Positions 23,520 through 31,105 of a DNA stretch of 64,000 nt are shown here, in pieces. The notes below the pieces were generated by a model. It made no database searches and was not told where the DNA came from. It saw only the letters and a program-made list of their open reading frames with translations. The stretch's first letter is position 1. Each line of letters opens with the position of its first letter. The translations under genes and the position numbers were made by a program. Origin of the DNA: a virus; the IMG/VR virus record IMGVR_UViG_3300028610_000244, positions 1 to 64,000 of that record, one strand, 5' to 3'.

Positions 23520-23692
23520 GTCACTGTCTCCTCATGTCTGAATGTCCATTTCCCACGAACGCCACGGCGTATTAGCTTTCCGTTCTTGAACACCGCCCAC
23601 TGGTGTCCGCAGGCCGTACACCAACGAATAGCTTTATGCCACCTCGTCTTGCCGTGCTTGCAGTATTCACAGAAGCCCGCGAAGTCACTCAT
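23516..23692 (-). CDS. 58-residue zinc-ribbon protein
   Basis: Begins MSDFAGFCEYCKHGKTRWH and continues IRWCTACGHQW: CxxC-x16-CxxC zinc ribbon. GTGACATGAG start; ends GAG ACA GTG ACA TGA. Confidence 0.68.
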   Translation of the reverse strand: MSDFAGFCEYCKHGKTRWHKAIRWCTACGHQWAVFKNGKLIRRGVRGKWTFRHEETVT

Positions 23693-23865
23693 GTCACCCA
23701 CTCCTTAATTGTGATGACAATAAACCAGCCGAGCATCACAGGCCAGATCAGCCCAGCTATCAACGGTACGTAGATTTTCGGCCAGAGCCCGATGTTGTCG
23801 TACTTCTTGGGCCGCATCAGTTCAAAGATTATGCCGAACGCAGCCGCTATATAAAGATACCACAT
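23689..23865 (-). CDS. 58-residue two-helix membrane protein
   Basis: Begins MWYLYIAAAFGIIFELM; second segment VPLIAGLIWPVMLGWFIVI. GGAGATAGTGACATG precedes it and it ends in GTG ACA TGA, overlapping the next start. Confidence 0.68.
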   Translation of the reverse strand: MWYLYIAAAFGIIFELMRPKKYDNIGLWPKIYVPLIAGLIWPVMLGWFIVITIKEWVT

Positions 23866-23869
23866 GTCA

Positions 23870-24532
23870 CTATCTCCTCTTGAGTCTTGTCAAAAACTTT
23901 GTTTCCAAACGCCCGTAGTCGTAGGCGAAACAATCGAAGTCGAAATACTCGTGATGCAGCGGCTCCCAGCCGTAGTGGTACAGGATCGCGTTCACTTGTG
24001 CCATGCAGATCGAGAAATTGATTCGCTCGAAAGGATGACCGGCGACGAAATACTGGATGTAGTTCGCCAACAGCTCGGCACAGAACGTGTCACGCAGCAC
24101 GAACATGCAGTCCTGCATCTCAGACAAGAACGCAAATACATGATCCTCGTGCGGCAGATGCAGCTCGTAACCTGTCGGCAGATTGACAAGATGAAGAGTC
24201 CCGGTCAATCGCTCTGCTCGGAAAACAGGCACGATCTTCTCGGTGTTTGGCAAACCCTTGAACCAACCCTTCTTGAGAAGTGGTCGCCAAGAGTCTTTGG
24301 TCACGCCTCGAAATTGGCTCGTGGTTGCGACGTAGGGTCCATCGGTGTTTGTGAATCCGGTGTAGCCGCCAGCACTGACCAGCTTGTGCATGGACATCAG
24401 CATATCACAGAAGCGAGCCTCATGCCGGCCAGAGAACCAAGACTGAAAGTAGTGCGTGGCGTCTTCCATGTTCTTCAAGTATTGAGGATCAACATGATCC
24501 TGCTCGAATCTTGTAAACCAGCTCTTATTCAT
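23870..24532 (-). CDS. Unknown 220-residue protein, possibly divergent Fic fold
   Basis: The C-terminal part has GHPFERINFSICMAQVNAIL then a G and an H/D-rich end. The position of HPF, an Asn four residues later, and the following helix recall the Fic active-site loop, but the diagnostic GNGR is missing. It could be a Fic pseudoenzyme or an unrelated helical protein. Start GGAGGAAGTGACACATG. Confidence 0.55.
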   Translation of the reverse strand: MNKSWFTRFEQDHVDPQYLKNMEDATHYFQSWFSGRHEARFCDMLMSMHKLVSAGGYTGFTNTDGPYVATTSQFRGVTKDSWRPLLKKGWFKGLPNTEKIVPVFRAERLTGTLHLVNLPTGYELHLPHEDHVFAFLSEMQDCMFVLRDTFCAELLANYIQYFVAGHPFERINFSICMAQVNAILYHYGWEPLHHEYFDFDCFAYDYGRLETKFLTRLKRR

Positions 24533-24776
24533 GTGTCACTTCCTCCAACACAATTCGCTCGATAGAGTACCAGCCACCATAGCCTCGACACATCTTGAAG
24601 TGGATGTCGTTCTGGATGCAGTGCTCGATGATTACACCCACGGTCATGCCCATGCTGCTATGCACGCTGACCCCACCAACCTCGAACATCGCAATCACGC
24701 GGGCTTTCGCTGCGTTCGTCAGCCGGTAAGGAAACACCGAGCCCGTCGCTATTCGTCTGCCATCTAACTTAGCCAT
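24525..24776 (-). CDS. Unknown 83-residue protein
   Basis: Begins MAKLDGRRIATGSVFPYRL. TAATG junction with the upstream gene and GAGG before the start. No family recognised. Confidence 0.62.
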   Translation of the reverse strand: MAKLDGRRIATGSVFPYRLTNAAKARVIAMFEVGGVSVHSSMGMTVGVIIEHCIQNDIHFKMCRGYGGWYSIERIVLEEVTHE

Positions 24777-24997
24777 TATCTAGTCCTCGATAAAATTTCG
24801 GCAAAGTGTCGCCGCACAATAGTCGTGTATGTCACTGACGTCACCTCCCAGTGCGGATCAAGGCACACCGGCTGGCCCATGAGGAAGTTGAACGCATTGG
24901 GCTCGTTGCTGAATCCGTCCAAGGCGTTGAGCTTCATGTTGGGCTCGCCCTGAAAGAGAAAGAAGCCATTGACTGCGATGTCACCGAACATGCTCAT
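24776..24997 (-). CDS. Unknown 73-residue protein
   Basis: Begins MSMFGDIAVNGFFLFQGEP. ATGA overlap with the upstream gene; the middle reads NFLMGQPVCLDPHWEVTSV. No family recognised. Confidence 0.6.
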   Translation of the reverse strand: MSMFGDIAVNGFFLFQGEPNMKLNALDGFSNEPNAFNFLMGQPVCLDPHWEVTSVTYTTIVRRHFAEILSRTR

Positions 24998-25239
24998 AGA
25001 AAATCCTTTATAGTTTTGCCAACACTACGATGGTTCTCAACTGCCTTGCGTATCAGCATTGCCACTTTCGTTTCCAGGTCGTCAAGGAACTCACCGCTCA
25101 CTCGTGTCGGGAGCCAACCGAGACGCTTGGCACCGTACCGCAAAGCCATCTTGCGGCACTCGCTCCTGTTGAGCACCGAAGGCGTATGGAACTTCTCTAC
25201 CTTCTCAACTCCGTCGTATTCAGTTCTCGTCGCTGTCAT
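24994..25239 (-). CDS. Unknown 81-residue basic protein
   Basis: Begins MTATRTEYDGVEKVEKF; helical C-terminus (DLETKVAMLIRKAVENH). Overlaps the upstream small gene by 20 bp. No family recognised. Confidence 0.6.
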   Translation of the reverse strand: MTATRTEYDGVEKVEKFHTPSVLNRSECRKMALRYGAKRLGWLPTRVSGEFLDDLETKVAMLIRKAVENHRSVGKTIKDFL

Positions 25240-25381
25240 CAAGCTCTTCCTTTATTGTCTGCATCAGTTGGTTCAGCACCGTGAAGCACGTAATGATTCC
25301 GTTCAGGGTTCGCTCGTGTTTCATCAATCGCCAGAGCAAGAGCCCCAGGAGCAGCCATTGTAGTATTTCATTGTAGATCAT
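25220..25381 (-). CDS. 53-residue membrane-anchored protein
   Basis: Begins MIYNEILQWLLLGLLLWRL, a signal anchor, then an amphipathic acidic helix (TIKEELDDSDEN). GGAGAGCTGGTGCT before the ATG and an ATGA overlap with the upstream stop. Confidence 0.58.
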   Translation of the reverse strand: MIYNEILQWLLLGLLLWRLMKHERTLNGIITCFTVLNQLMQTIKEELDDSDEN

Positions 25382-25797
25382 AGCACCAGCTCTCCGTTCA
25401 ACATCGTTCCGCTTGTCGGGTCATACCAGTGACGGTCCCCGCTATGGCGTGCCCCACAGTCCTCGCAGCAGGCCGGAGATTGGTCATCTGGATAGATTAC
25501 GTTCTCGTGGCTGCACGCCATCTGCTTGATGAGACGGTCGCGGTGCGGCCAGACATACCAGCAGCCGCCGCGAGCACAGAACAGCTCCCGCTCAAAGGCG
25601 TCCGGTGACATCTGCGACATTTTTACCGAGATAACAATCTTCATTTGTCCGGGCCAAGCCTCGACAAGTGCTCTTGCCTGCTCGATACTCAGCACCAGGG
25701 CATGATCTTCGTCGCCCCAACAATTGCCGCTATGATTGCTCGGCTCGTGGCCGATGTAGTAATTACTGTTGTGTGCTTGTACATTGAATGTTATCAT
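25378..25797 (-). CDS. Unknown 139-residue protein with zinc motif
   Basis: Begins MITFNVQAHNSNYYIGHEP. The C-terminal third has C-x2-H near CSHENV and CCEDCGARHSGDRHW, a likely zinc site. Start at AGAGTGACATG; the long upstream open frame is a shadow of the next gene. Confidence 0.62.
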   Translation of the reverse strand: MITFNVQAHNSNYYIGHEPSNHSGNCWGDEDHALVLSIEQARALVEAWPGQMKIVISVKMSQMSPDAFERELFCARGGCWYVWPHRDRLIKQMACSHENVIYPDDQSPACCEDCGARHSGDRHWYDPTSGTMLNGELVL

Positions 25798-25798
25798 G

Positions 25799-26164
25799 TC
25801 ACTCTGTGCCTCCAGATTTAAGCTGACGGAATTTCGAGCGGAGCAGGTCGCCGGACACGTTCCAGAACTGTCCTCGGAACTTCTTGCCGCCACGGTTTCG
25901 GCTGTACGTGCCCTGCCATAGATAGACGTGACCATCTTCTTCGCCGTTGTCGCCGATGAAGTCGTGGATGTCCTCGTACAACCAGGGCGAAGAATCCAGG
26001 CCACCGAAGTCCGACTGAATCACAACCAAGTCACCATATTCGCCCAAGGTGTAGAGGATGAATCCCTCGTAACTGGTATGGTCTTTCGGCTTCAAATGTC
26101 CCCATGTATCTTGCCGGACATCTGCTGCCTTGCGTGCCGCGTATGCGTCTACTATTTCAGCCAT
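25799..26164 (-). CDS. Unknown 121-residue protein
   Basis: Begins MAEIVDAYAARKAADVRQD; the end is basic (KFRGQFWNVSGDLLRSKFRQ). GGAGGTAGTGACATG start. No family recognised. Confidence 0.65.
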   Translation of the reverse strand: MAEIVDAYAARKAADVRQDTWGHLKPKDHTSYEGFILYTLGEYGDLVVIQSDFGGLDSSPWLYEDIHDFIGDNGEEDGHVYLWQGTYSRNRGGKKFRGQFWNVSGDLLRSKFRQLKSGGTE

Positions 26165-26177
26165 GTCACTACCTCCT

Positions 26178-26285
26178 CTATTTGCTTAGGTCATGGAACG
26201 CTATGGTCCCGGCAAGCACAATTCCGATTGCCGCCAGCACAAGCATCGCTTTCACAAATCCCGCCGTCGTCGCCAACACTAACAT
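26178..26285 (-). CDS. 35-residue membrane protein
   Basis: Begins MLVLATTAGFVKAMLVLAAI; almost entirely hydrophobic. GGAGGTGACATG before it; TAG followed by the AGAGGAGGTAGTGACATG of the next gene. Confidence 0.62.
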   Translation of the reverse strand: MLVLATTAGFVKAMLVLAAIGIVLAGTIAFHDLSK

Positions 26286-26539
26286 GTCACCTCCTCGAAT
26301 TCAACATCCGGATAGATATCTTCCAACATATCACGGGCGTAGTCTCTGTCACTCTCTTCACGGAACACAGCAATCAGAAGCCCATCGGCCTGGAGTCCTG
26401 GCCCCATCTCACATCGGGTCTTGATGCTTTCCGCTGTCGCTCTCGGTATGTACGCACGAGACTGCCTGCCGTCCTGGATGAATGTCACCTCTACGTTGCC
26501 ATCGCAATCAAAATCTTTCTTAGCTATATCAACTTGCAT
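26279..26539 (-). CDS. Unknown 86-residue protein
   Basis: Begins MQVDIAKKDFDCDGNVEV; reads like a small alpha-beta protein. GGAGATGTGACATG start. Ends EEVTC, where GTGACATG overlaps the next start. Confidence 0.63.
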   Translation of the reverse strand: MQVDIAKKDFDCDGNVEVTFIQDGRQSRAYIPRATAESIKTRCEMGPGLQADGLLIAVFREESDRDYARDMLEDIYPDVEFEEVTC

Positions 26540-26540
26540 G

Positions 26541-26786
26541 TCACATCTCCGGTTCGTCTTGATACTCTACGGTTTCGATCTCAAAGCCCATGTGCTCGGC
26601 CCTCTGCTCTATGGCAACTCGGATGTCGGTGCGGGTGCGTCCCCACTCCCAGATCGTCGGGTCGCCTTTGACCCATGCCTTGAAGCCGGGGTTTGCTGGC
26701 TGATCCAGAAGTATTAGTCCGCGTCCCGGCACTAACGCCGTTTGCTGGGGCTGCTTTGGTGCAATGATTATTGTCACCTTATCCAT
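26541..26786 (-). CDS. Unknown 81-residue protein
   Basis: Begins MDKVTIIIAPKQPQQTALV. GGAGACGGTGACAG before the ATG. No family recognised. Confidence 0.62.
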   Translation of the reverse strand: MDKVTIIIAPKQPQQTALVPGRGLILLDQPANPGFKAWVKGDPTIWEWGRTRTDIRVAIEQRAEHMGFEIETVEYQDEPEM

Positions 26787-27129
26787 CTGTCACCGTCTCC
26801 ACCTTAGTCGTCACTATCACCCGGATCGCAGTGCCAACCATGCTCTCCGGTTTCGTCTCGAATCTGTGTGCTTCCTGGATGTCATAGGTGCCGCCAGCAT
26901 AGGGTGCCAGCAGGTAGTAAGCCGAGCTGCGAATCTCATCAAACTGCAACACCCAGGCTTCCGTCCTGGTCCCCGACAGCAACGCCATGACCAGCTCGTG
27001 TCGGCCGTAGAAGCAGTCATCGCAAGAGCAGTCGATTCCGGGCTCTCGGCCCTCAGCAGCTTCCGCATCGAAGTACGGACTCCTGGGATCATTGACGCAC
27101 AGATGTTCAAATAGCTCTTTGTCGGTCAT
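26779..27129 (-). CDS. Unknown 116-residue protein
   Basis: Begins MTDKELFEHLCVNDPRSP; contains a CSCDDCFYGRHE cysteine cluster. GTAAGTGACATG start. No family recognised. Confidence 0.62.
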   Translation of the reverse strand: MTDKELFEHLCVNDPRSPYFDAEAAEGREPGIDCSCDDCFYGRHELVMALLSGTRTEAWVLQFDEIRSSAYYLLAPYAGGTYDIQEAHRFETKPESMVGTAIRVIVTTKVETVTDG

Positions 27130-27130
27130 G

Positions 27131-27352
27131 TCACTTACCATCCCGTCCTGCAAGAGATTTCGCTGCGTCGTCAAGCCACTTGATACCCAGGCCCAGGCCC
27201 TCGACCACTAAAACCAGCGGCCAAACAATCACGACCAGAAACGGTATATTGTTCTTGATCTTGAACATATAGTTTAGGACCAGAGTAAGCCAACCCATTG
27301 CCAAATACAGAACAATGAATACTGTTATCCATAGAATCAAATGTAGTGACAT
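27131..27352 (-). CDS. 73-residue two-helix membrane protein
   Basis: Begins MSLHLILWITVFIVLYLAM; second helix NIPFLVVIVWPLVLVVEGL. The start context GGAGGAAGTGACATGTCACT makes a 14-bp palindrome centred on the ATG. Confidence 0.66.
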   Translation of the reverse strand: MSLHLILWITVFIVLYLAMGWLTLVLNYMFKIKNNIPFLVVIVWPLVLVVEGLGLGIKWLDDAAKSLAGRDGK

Positions 27353-27353
27353 G

Positions 27354-27602
27354 TCACTTCCTCCACTTTTTGTTCTCGTGAACACAGAAGCCAGCCCACT
27401 CTGCATCGAACTCATCACTCTCGACGTCACTCAGTCGGCGAGCCGGACTATCAAACCACATCTGCACAGCGTCCAGGCTCTTGAACTTCTTTTCCTTCAA
27501 GTCCTTGGCGGTGCCGTTGTTCGTGACCAGCCAGCCTTTGCCGTCTTCCAGCAGCAGCAGGCCGGCGTCACTTAGTTGTTTTCTCAGCTTCAAAAGTTTC
27601 AT
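27354..27602 (-). CDS. Unknown 82-residue protein
   Basis: Begins MKLLKLRKQLSDAGLLLLED. First gene after the promoter at 27663-27690. Ends in TGACATG. No family recognised. Confidence 0.63.
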   Translation of the reverse strand: MKLLKLRKQLSDAGLLLLEDGKGWLVTNNGTAKDLKEKKFKSLDAVQMWFDSPARRLSDVESDEFDAEWAGFCVHENKKWRK

Positions 27603-27662
27603 CAGTTTTCCTTCGTGTGAAACAGTGTCGGCACATTCCGTTCTCCAATACCTTACACTTAA

Positions 27663-27690
27663 AGTATAACACAGATTTCCCAGGATGCAA
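27663..27690 (-). promoter_or_regulatory. TTTGCAT/TATACTTTAAGT promoter
   Basis: TTGCAT (27685-27690), 16-bp spacer, TATACT (27663-27668), TTAAGTG. It lies directly after the stop of the 27692 gene. Confidence 0.82.
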
Positions 27691-27691
27691 A

Positions 27692-27862
27692 TTATTTCTT
27701 ATATAAAATCGTCACTATCACATAGTCGGATTTATGCCGCCACCTGGATGAATGGCTTGTTGTCTTGACGTCCACTATGTCAAGACCGGCAGTTTTCTTC
27801 TCAATTTGCATATTCAAGCTGTCGGGGTGCATCGCATCGCCGATTATAATCATCGTCTGCAT
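27692..27862 (-). CDS. Unknown 56-residue protein
   Basis: Begins MQTMIIIGDAMHPDSLN; a basic-aromatic end (SHSSRWRHKSDYVIV). AAAGGACCGATA precedes ATG 27862. An in-frame ATG at 27937 would add 25 residues, but these span a strong hairpin (27884-27911), so I prefer the shorter form. Confidence 0.52.
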   Translation of the reverse strand: MQTMIIIGDAMHPDSLNMQIEKKTAGLDIVDVKTTSHSSRWRHKSDYVIVTILYKK

Positions 27863-27883
27863 TATCGGTCCTTTCAAAGGGTT

Positions 27884-27911
27884 GGCCGAGCCCGTGGGGA
27901 CAGGCTCGGCC
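27884..27911 (-). promoter_or_regulatory. Intercistronic hairpin
   Basis: A perfect 9-bp stem, GGCCGAGCC/GGCTCGGCC, with a 10-nt loop. No U-run follows, so it is not a standard terminator; it could set relative expression of the two genes around it. Confidence 0.5.
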
Positions 27912-27929
27912 GGTTTAGGGAGGATGATG

Positions 27930-28499
27930 TCATTCATATTTGTCGCCGTCTACTGTGAATTCCCACTCATTCGCCTCGATGGTTTCCTGGACAGCCTCGT
28001 CGCTGAGCATATAGTCGTGCTGCTTTGAGAGCATGGTCCCATAATCACCGCACAGGTCTTTCAGGAATTCGTCGCACATCTCTTTGTATTGGTCTGACTC
28101 AGTGAACTCCTCATAGTCAGGATCGAAATCATCCTGGGCCTCAAAGATCGAGCCCTGTACGCTGATAGCGTTCTGGAACTCCCAGGCGGTCTTGTACGTC
28201 TCACAGGCACCCTCTTGGGGCTCACAGCCTGCTACGTGTGGCTTACAGCCGCAGCCGTGGTTCTCCAGGACCAGAGCCGCAGCTTCCTCGGCACCTTCGA
28301 TCCATTTGCCGTTGGCGTAGATCGGATTAAGCCCGAACGCTACGAGCTTGAGTCCGATATTCTTGGCGTCCTCGAAGTCGCCGTCCCACCATTCATCGTG
28401 AACGTTGATGTCACTGTATGCCAGGATAGCAGTCTCTTTTGCCTCGTCCGATAATTCGTCAAACTCATAAACTTTGGTTGTTACTGTGTACTCTTTCAT
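27930..28499 (-). CDS. Unknown 189-residue acidic protein
   Basis: Begins MKEYTVTTKVYEFDELS, followed by DEAKETAI and DEWWDGDFEDAKNIGLKL; this YEFDELS-DEAK start is a recurrent phage family without known function. A Cys-rich stretch (HGCGCKPHVAGCEPQEGAC) sits mid-protein. Its ELSDE codons contain a TTATCGGAC copy (28446-28454). Confidence 0.68.
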   Translation of the reverse strand: MKEYTVTTKVYEFDELSDEAKETAILAYSDINVHDEWWDGDFEDAKNIGLKLVAFGLNPIYANGKWIEGAEEAAALVLENHGCGCKPHVAGCEPQEGACETYKTAWEFQNAISVQGSIFEAQDDFDPDYEEFTESDQYKEMCDEFLKDLCGDYGTMLSKQHDYMLSDEAVQETIEANEWEFTVDGDKYE

Positions 28500-28531
28500 G
28501 GTCTGGTCTCCAGTGTTCTGCTTACACTTAA

Positions 28532-28559
28532 AGTATAAGACATTTTCACCAGGATGCAA
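28532..28559 (-). promoter_or_regulatory. TTTGCAT/TATACTTTAAGT promoter
   Basis: TTGCAT (28554-28559), 16-bp spacer, TATACT (28532-28537), TTAAGTG. The -35 immediately follows the stop of the 28563 gene. Confidence 0.82.
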
Positions 28560-28562
28560 ATT

Positions 28563-28955
28563 CTATTTTGAAATAATTATTGTGCTTCCTGCTTTGGTCT
28601 GGAAACCCCAATGCAGGGCCGACTCGTCAAACGTCAGCGGCAAGATGTCGGCGAAGGCACAGTGAACGTCGGCGATAACATACTCTTTCGACTTGACCAC
28701 CAGCGGCCCCGTTTTCGGGAACTGCGGCAAGAATTGTGTCCGTGTGCCCGCCGAGATTGTGGGGCCGGTAACAGTGACGATGATGTCGGCGTCGGGGTGC
28801 TTCTTGTTGTACGCCTTTGCCTGGGCGTTCCAATCCTTGATGATGGCGTCCCGAGCTGCACGAACAGCCTCTGAGTCCACCATACCTTTGAAGGCGATGG
28901 TGGCCGTGTCAGCGGCCCCGAGTAGCTCGATGATTGCTTTCTTGGTCTTTGCCAT
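28563..28955 (-). CDS. Unknown 130-residue protein
   Basis: Begins MAKTKKAIIELLGAADTA; middle DADIIVTVTGPTISAG. It is alone between two promoters. CTGGAG precedes the ATG. No family recognised. Confidence 0.65.
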   Translation of the reverse strand: MAKTKKAIIELLGAADTATIAFKGMVDSEAVRAARDAIIKDWNAQAKAYNKKHPDADIIVTVTGPTISAGTRTQFLPQFPKTGPLVVKSKEYVIADVHCAFADILPLTFDESALHWGFQTKAGSTIIISK

Positions 28956-28989
28956 TTTCGTTCTCCAGTGCGTTTCACTTTACACTTAA

Positions 28990-29017
28990 AGTATAACCCA
29001 CCTTCACCAGGATGCAA
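28990..29017 (-). promoter_or_regulatory. TTTGCAT/TATACTTTAAGT promoter
   Basis: TTGCAT (29012-29017), 16-bp spacer, TATACT (28990-28995), TTAAGTG. The U-run of the terminator at 29027-29068 lies directly upstream. Confidence 0.82.
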
Positions 29018-29026
29018 ATAGAAAAT

Positions 29027-29068
29027 AAAAAAAAGCTGGCCCACGGTGCTTATCAAGAGGGCCAGCTT
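29027..29068 (-). terminator. Rho-independent terminator
   Basis: A perfect 10-bp stem, AAGCTGGCCC (29033-29042) with GGGCCAGCTT (29059-29068), 16-nt loop, followed on the minus strand by a run of eight T. It ends the noncoding transcript from the promoter at 29393. Confidence 0.92.
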
Positions 29069-29386
29069 GTATGCCATATTTAAGTCGTGGGTGCCCGCCG
29101 ACGCGGGGATCGTAACCCGTTCACCCCCAACCGCAGATGCAGCTCGCTACACCGCTCTGCCGACATGCGGGATTGTGGGTGGTTTCAGTTCTATCGGCCC
29201 CTGTTGTCGGACAGGGCACAATGCGATTGAAGATCAGTCTACAGAATATTATGATCCAAGGAAACATGAGGCACAGGCAGAAGGGGTTCGACTGCCCGGC
29301 CCAATATTTCCGGGAATGGGCTAAACTACGAATGCTTCATATTGACCTCCACGATAAATAATATTGTTTTGCCTTGTCCTTCATCT
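29033..29386 (-). ncRNA. Self-contained noncoding transcript, about 350 nt
   Basis: This interval has its own promoter and terminator but no convincing gene. The RNA would contain several GC-rich hairpins, for example GCCCTGT...ACAGGGGC near 29200-29217 and a GGCAG/CTGCC arm at about 29276-29296. A perfect ribosome site (GGAGG) precedes an ATG at about 29340 that stops after four codons, so a short leader peptide is possible. A T-arm-like GGGTTACGATCCC is present but no full tRNA cloverleaf closes. Confidence 0.65.
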
Positions 29387-29392
29387 ACTTAA

Positions 29393-29420
29393 AGTATAAT
29401 ACATTTTCACCAGGATGCAA
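29393..29420 (-). promoter_or_regulatory. TTTGCAT/TATACTTTAAGT promoter of the noncoding RNA
   Basis: TTGCAT (29415-29420), 16-bp spacer, TATACT (29393-29398), TTAAGTAG. Confidence 0.82.
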
Positions 29421-29421
29421 A

Positions 29422-29667
29422 TCAAAAATCAAATTCTTTCAAATATTCTGGCCCCTGCACGCCTTTCTTAAACCGATCCCACCGCCAACTATTCTGGTAC
29501 GGTCCGGTCACTGAGTTGGCGAAGTCATCCTCTCGGCGAGCCATGTCGAACCGAGCCCCACCTGTCTGAGGCGTCTTGAGCCACACCGTGCGGAACACAC
29601 GATACCAAGTGTGCCGAACAATCCCACCATCATCAGGCAACGGCAATGCACGTCGTATTCGTTTCAT
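29422..29667 (-). CDS. Unknown 81-residue basic protein
   Basis: Begins MKRIRRALPLPDDGGIVRH. ATCAGTGACATG start. It ends at the -35 of the noncoding RNA promoter. No family recognised. Confidence 0.6.
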   Translation of the reverse strand: MKRIRRALPLPDDGGIVRHTWYRVFRTVWLKTPQTGGARFDMARREDDFANSVTGPYQNSWRWDRFKKGVQGPEYLKEFDF

Positions 29668-29668
29668 G

Positions 29669-29854
29669 TCACTGATACTTCCTCCGCTTTGGCATACAAG
29701 GCGGTCTGACGACACTGTGTTCATCCCACCCTACGTTGCCGGTGTCACGCATCCAAGTGCATCCCTCCACGGACTCCCGGCCGTGTTCGCAGCCACCGCA
29801 CTCGGACTCAACAGCCGTCCTAATCTGTTCTTCGATCTCGATGTCACTCAACAT
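29669..29854 (-). CDS. 61-residue Cys-rich protein
   Basis: Begins MLSDIEIEEQIRTAVESE, then CGGCEHGRESVEGCTWMRD. Starts at GGAGGTCGTGACATG. Likely zinc or iron binding; function unknown. Confidence 0.62.
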   Translation of the reverse strand: MLSDIEIEEQIRTAVESECGGCEHGRESVEGCTWMRDTGNVGWDEHSVVRPPCMPKRRKYQ

Positions 29855-29855
29855 G

Positions 29856-30089
29856 TCACGACCTCCTAATCTTTCGGCTAACCCACACACTGAGTCGCAT
29901 CCGCCACCCAGGCCGATAGAACGCACACTGCCCATCCCAGTTCAGTTGCGAGCAGGGCTTCGTCCAACCTATAGCCCACCGTCGAACCCAGGATTCGCCC
30001 GGCACATGTATCGAGCCGTGGCAGTAATGTGTCTTGCGAAACCGCCGAGTCTTCATCCACTTGCAGTCTATACAGTAAGTCTTTATCAT
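29856..30089 (-). CDS. 77-residue Cys-rich basic protein
   Basis: Begins MIKTYCIDCKWMKTRRFRK, with further His/Cys at HYCHG, PCSQLNWDGQC. Aromatic basic tail. TGACATG junction. This Cys pattern is common in small phage proteins of unknown function. Confidence 0.65.
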   Translation of the reverse strand: MIKTYCIDCKWMKTRRFRKTHYCHGSIHVPGESWVRRWAIGWTKPCSQLNWDGQCAFYRPGWRMRLSVWVSRKIRRS

Positions 30090-30090
30090 G

Positions 30091-30444
30091 TCACTCGACC
30101 CCCAAGGCTATGACCGCGTCCAGCTCACCGAGCAGCTTGTCTTGCTCTTTGTAGCCGGAGATATGTTCTTGCGGCAGCGTATTGCGTACCAGATACCTGA
30201 CGGCCTTGAACAGCGTCTCAACCTGCGTGTCCTCTGGGTCTGTCTCAGACCTCACTGTCACCGCTTCTCTCGCAGCAGCAGCCGCCCTGTCTTTCTCCAC
30301 TATCACGCGGTCCTGCTCTGCGTTCGTCGCCGTGTCCCAGGTCAACGAGCACGTCACACAAAGTTTCAGGGTCGTAAGACTGTTCACTCTTGAGCGTTCT
30401 GTTGTCGCGGGTTCGCCGCAGAACTTACATTTGTGTTCGCTCAT
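30091..30444 (-). CDS. 117-residue zinc-ribbon protein
   Basis: Begins MSEHKCKFCGEPATTERS, then LKLCVTCSLTW: CxxC-CxxC zinc ribbon, followed by a charged helix. GCGTGACATG start one base after the upstream TGA. Confidence 0.68.
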   Translation of the reverse strand: MSEHKCKFCGEPATTERSRVNSLTTLKLCVTCSLTWDTATNAEQDRVIVEKDRAAAAAREAVTVRSETDPEDTQVETLFKAVRYLVRNTLPQEHISGYKEQDKLLGELDAVIALGVE

Positions 30445-30445
30445 G

Positions 30446-30895
30446 TCACGCACCCACCTTTCCATCGACTTCGACACCTCGCATGTAGAAGCCCGGCTTG
30501 TGTGTTTCATCCCGGAGCTTATGCACCATCGCTTCCAGACGCTTGATAGCGGCGAGCTGATCCTTGAAGTATGCGGTGTTGATCTCCCAATCCTTGATCT
30601 GTTCGCGGTCGATACCGCCGTCACCGTCCTGGAAGTCGCCGATGCTCTTTGCGTCCTGTTCCTTGAGCCCGGCGTAGGCCGACAACGACGCAGACGTCAG
30701 TATGGTGTCAAACATTCGCAGCTCGACAACGACCTCATCGCTGATCCAATCCGAGCCAAGCTTGATAGCGTGCTTGTCGTCAATAATCGCCATGACTTCC
30801 TCGACACCTTCGCCGGTCAGATCATCGACGTTGTGGATGTCACTACCTGGATGTAGTCTCCCGTACATCTCTAATATGAAATCGTCACTTGCCAT
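30446..30895 (-). CDS. Unknown 149-residue protein
   Basis: Begins MASDDFILEMYGRLHPG; contains acidic loops (DFQDGDGGIDREQIKD) and a C-terminal helix. No family recognised. Confidence 0.65.
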   Translation of the reverse strand: MASDDFILEMYGRLHPGSDIHNVDDLTGEGVEEVMAIIDDKHAIKLGSDWISDEVVVELRMFDTILTSASLSAYAGLKEQDAKSIGDFQDGDGGIDREQIKDWEINTAYFKDQLAAIKRLEAMVHKLRDETHKPGFYMRGVEVDGKVGA

Positions 30896-30897
30896 AA

Positions 30898-31104
30898 TCA
30901 AACCCTCACAACGTTCAACTCTTTCACCAAATACGTTTCCAGTGCCAGGACCGCGTTGATGTACGGGTCGCCGGCCTTCCAGTGGTTTGCACAGATGTCG
31001 TCTATGCGAAACCTGCTATAGGTGGGCAGGCTTGCCACACCAAGTATGTCGTACTTCTTCCACAGCCACTGGATTGCCTTGCTTCTGTATTCTGAATAGG
31101 TCAT
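30898..31104 (-). CDS. Unknown 68-residue protein
   Basis: Begins MTYSEYRSKAIQWLWKK. Start GGAGGATGACATG. No family recognised. Confidence 0.62.
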   Translation of the reverse strand: MTYSEYRSKAIQWLWKKYDILGVASLPTYSRFRIDDICANHWKAGDPYINAVLALETYLVKELNVVRV

Positions 31105-31105
31105 G

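Noticed and set aside
29085-29180. tRNA gene in the noncoding transcript
   Set aside because: A T-loop-like GGGTTACGATCCC and AGCGGTGTAGCG D-like segment are present, but no 7-bp acceptor stem or sound anticodon stem forms.
30091-30624. Longer N-terminal extension of the 30444 zinc-ribbon gene
   Set aside because: The upstream 60 codons are the alternative frame of the 30446-30895 gene and lack a ribosome site; the GTGACATG start at 30444 is better.
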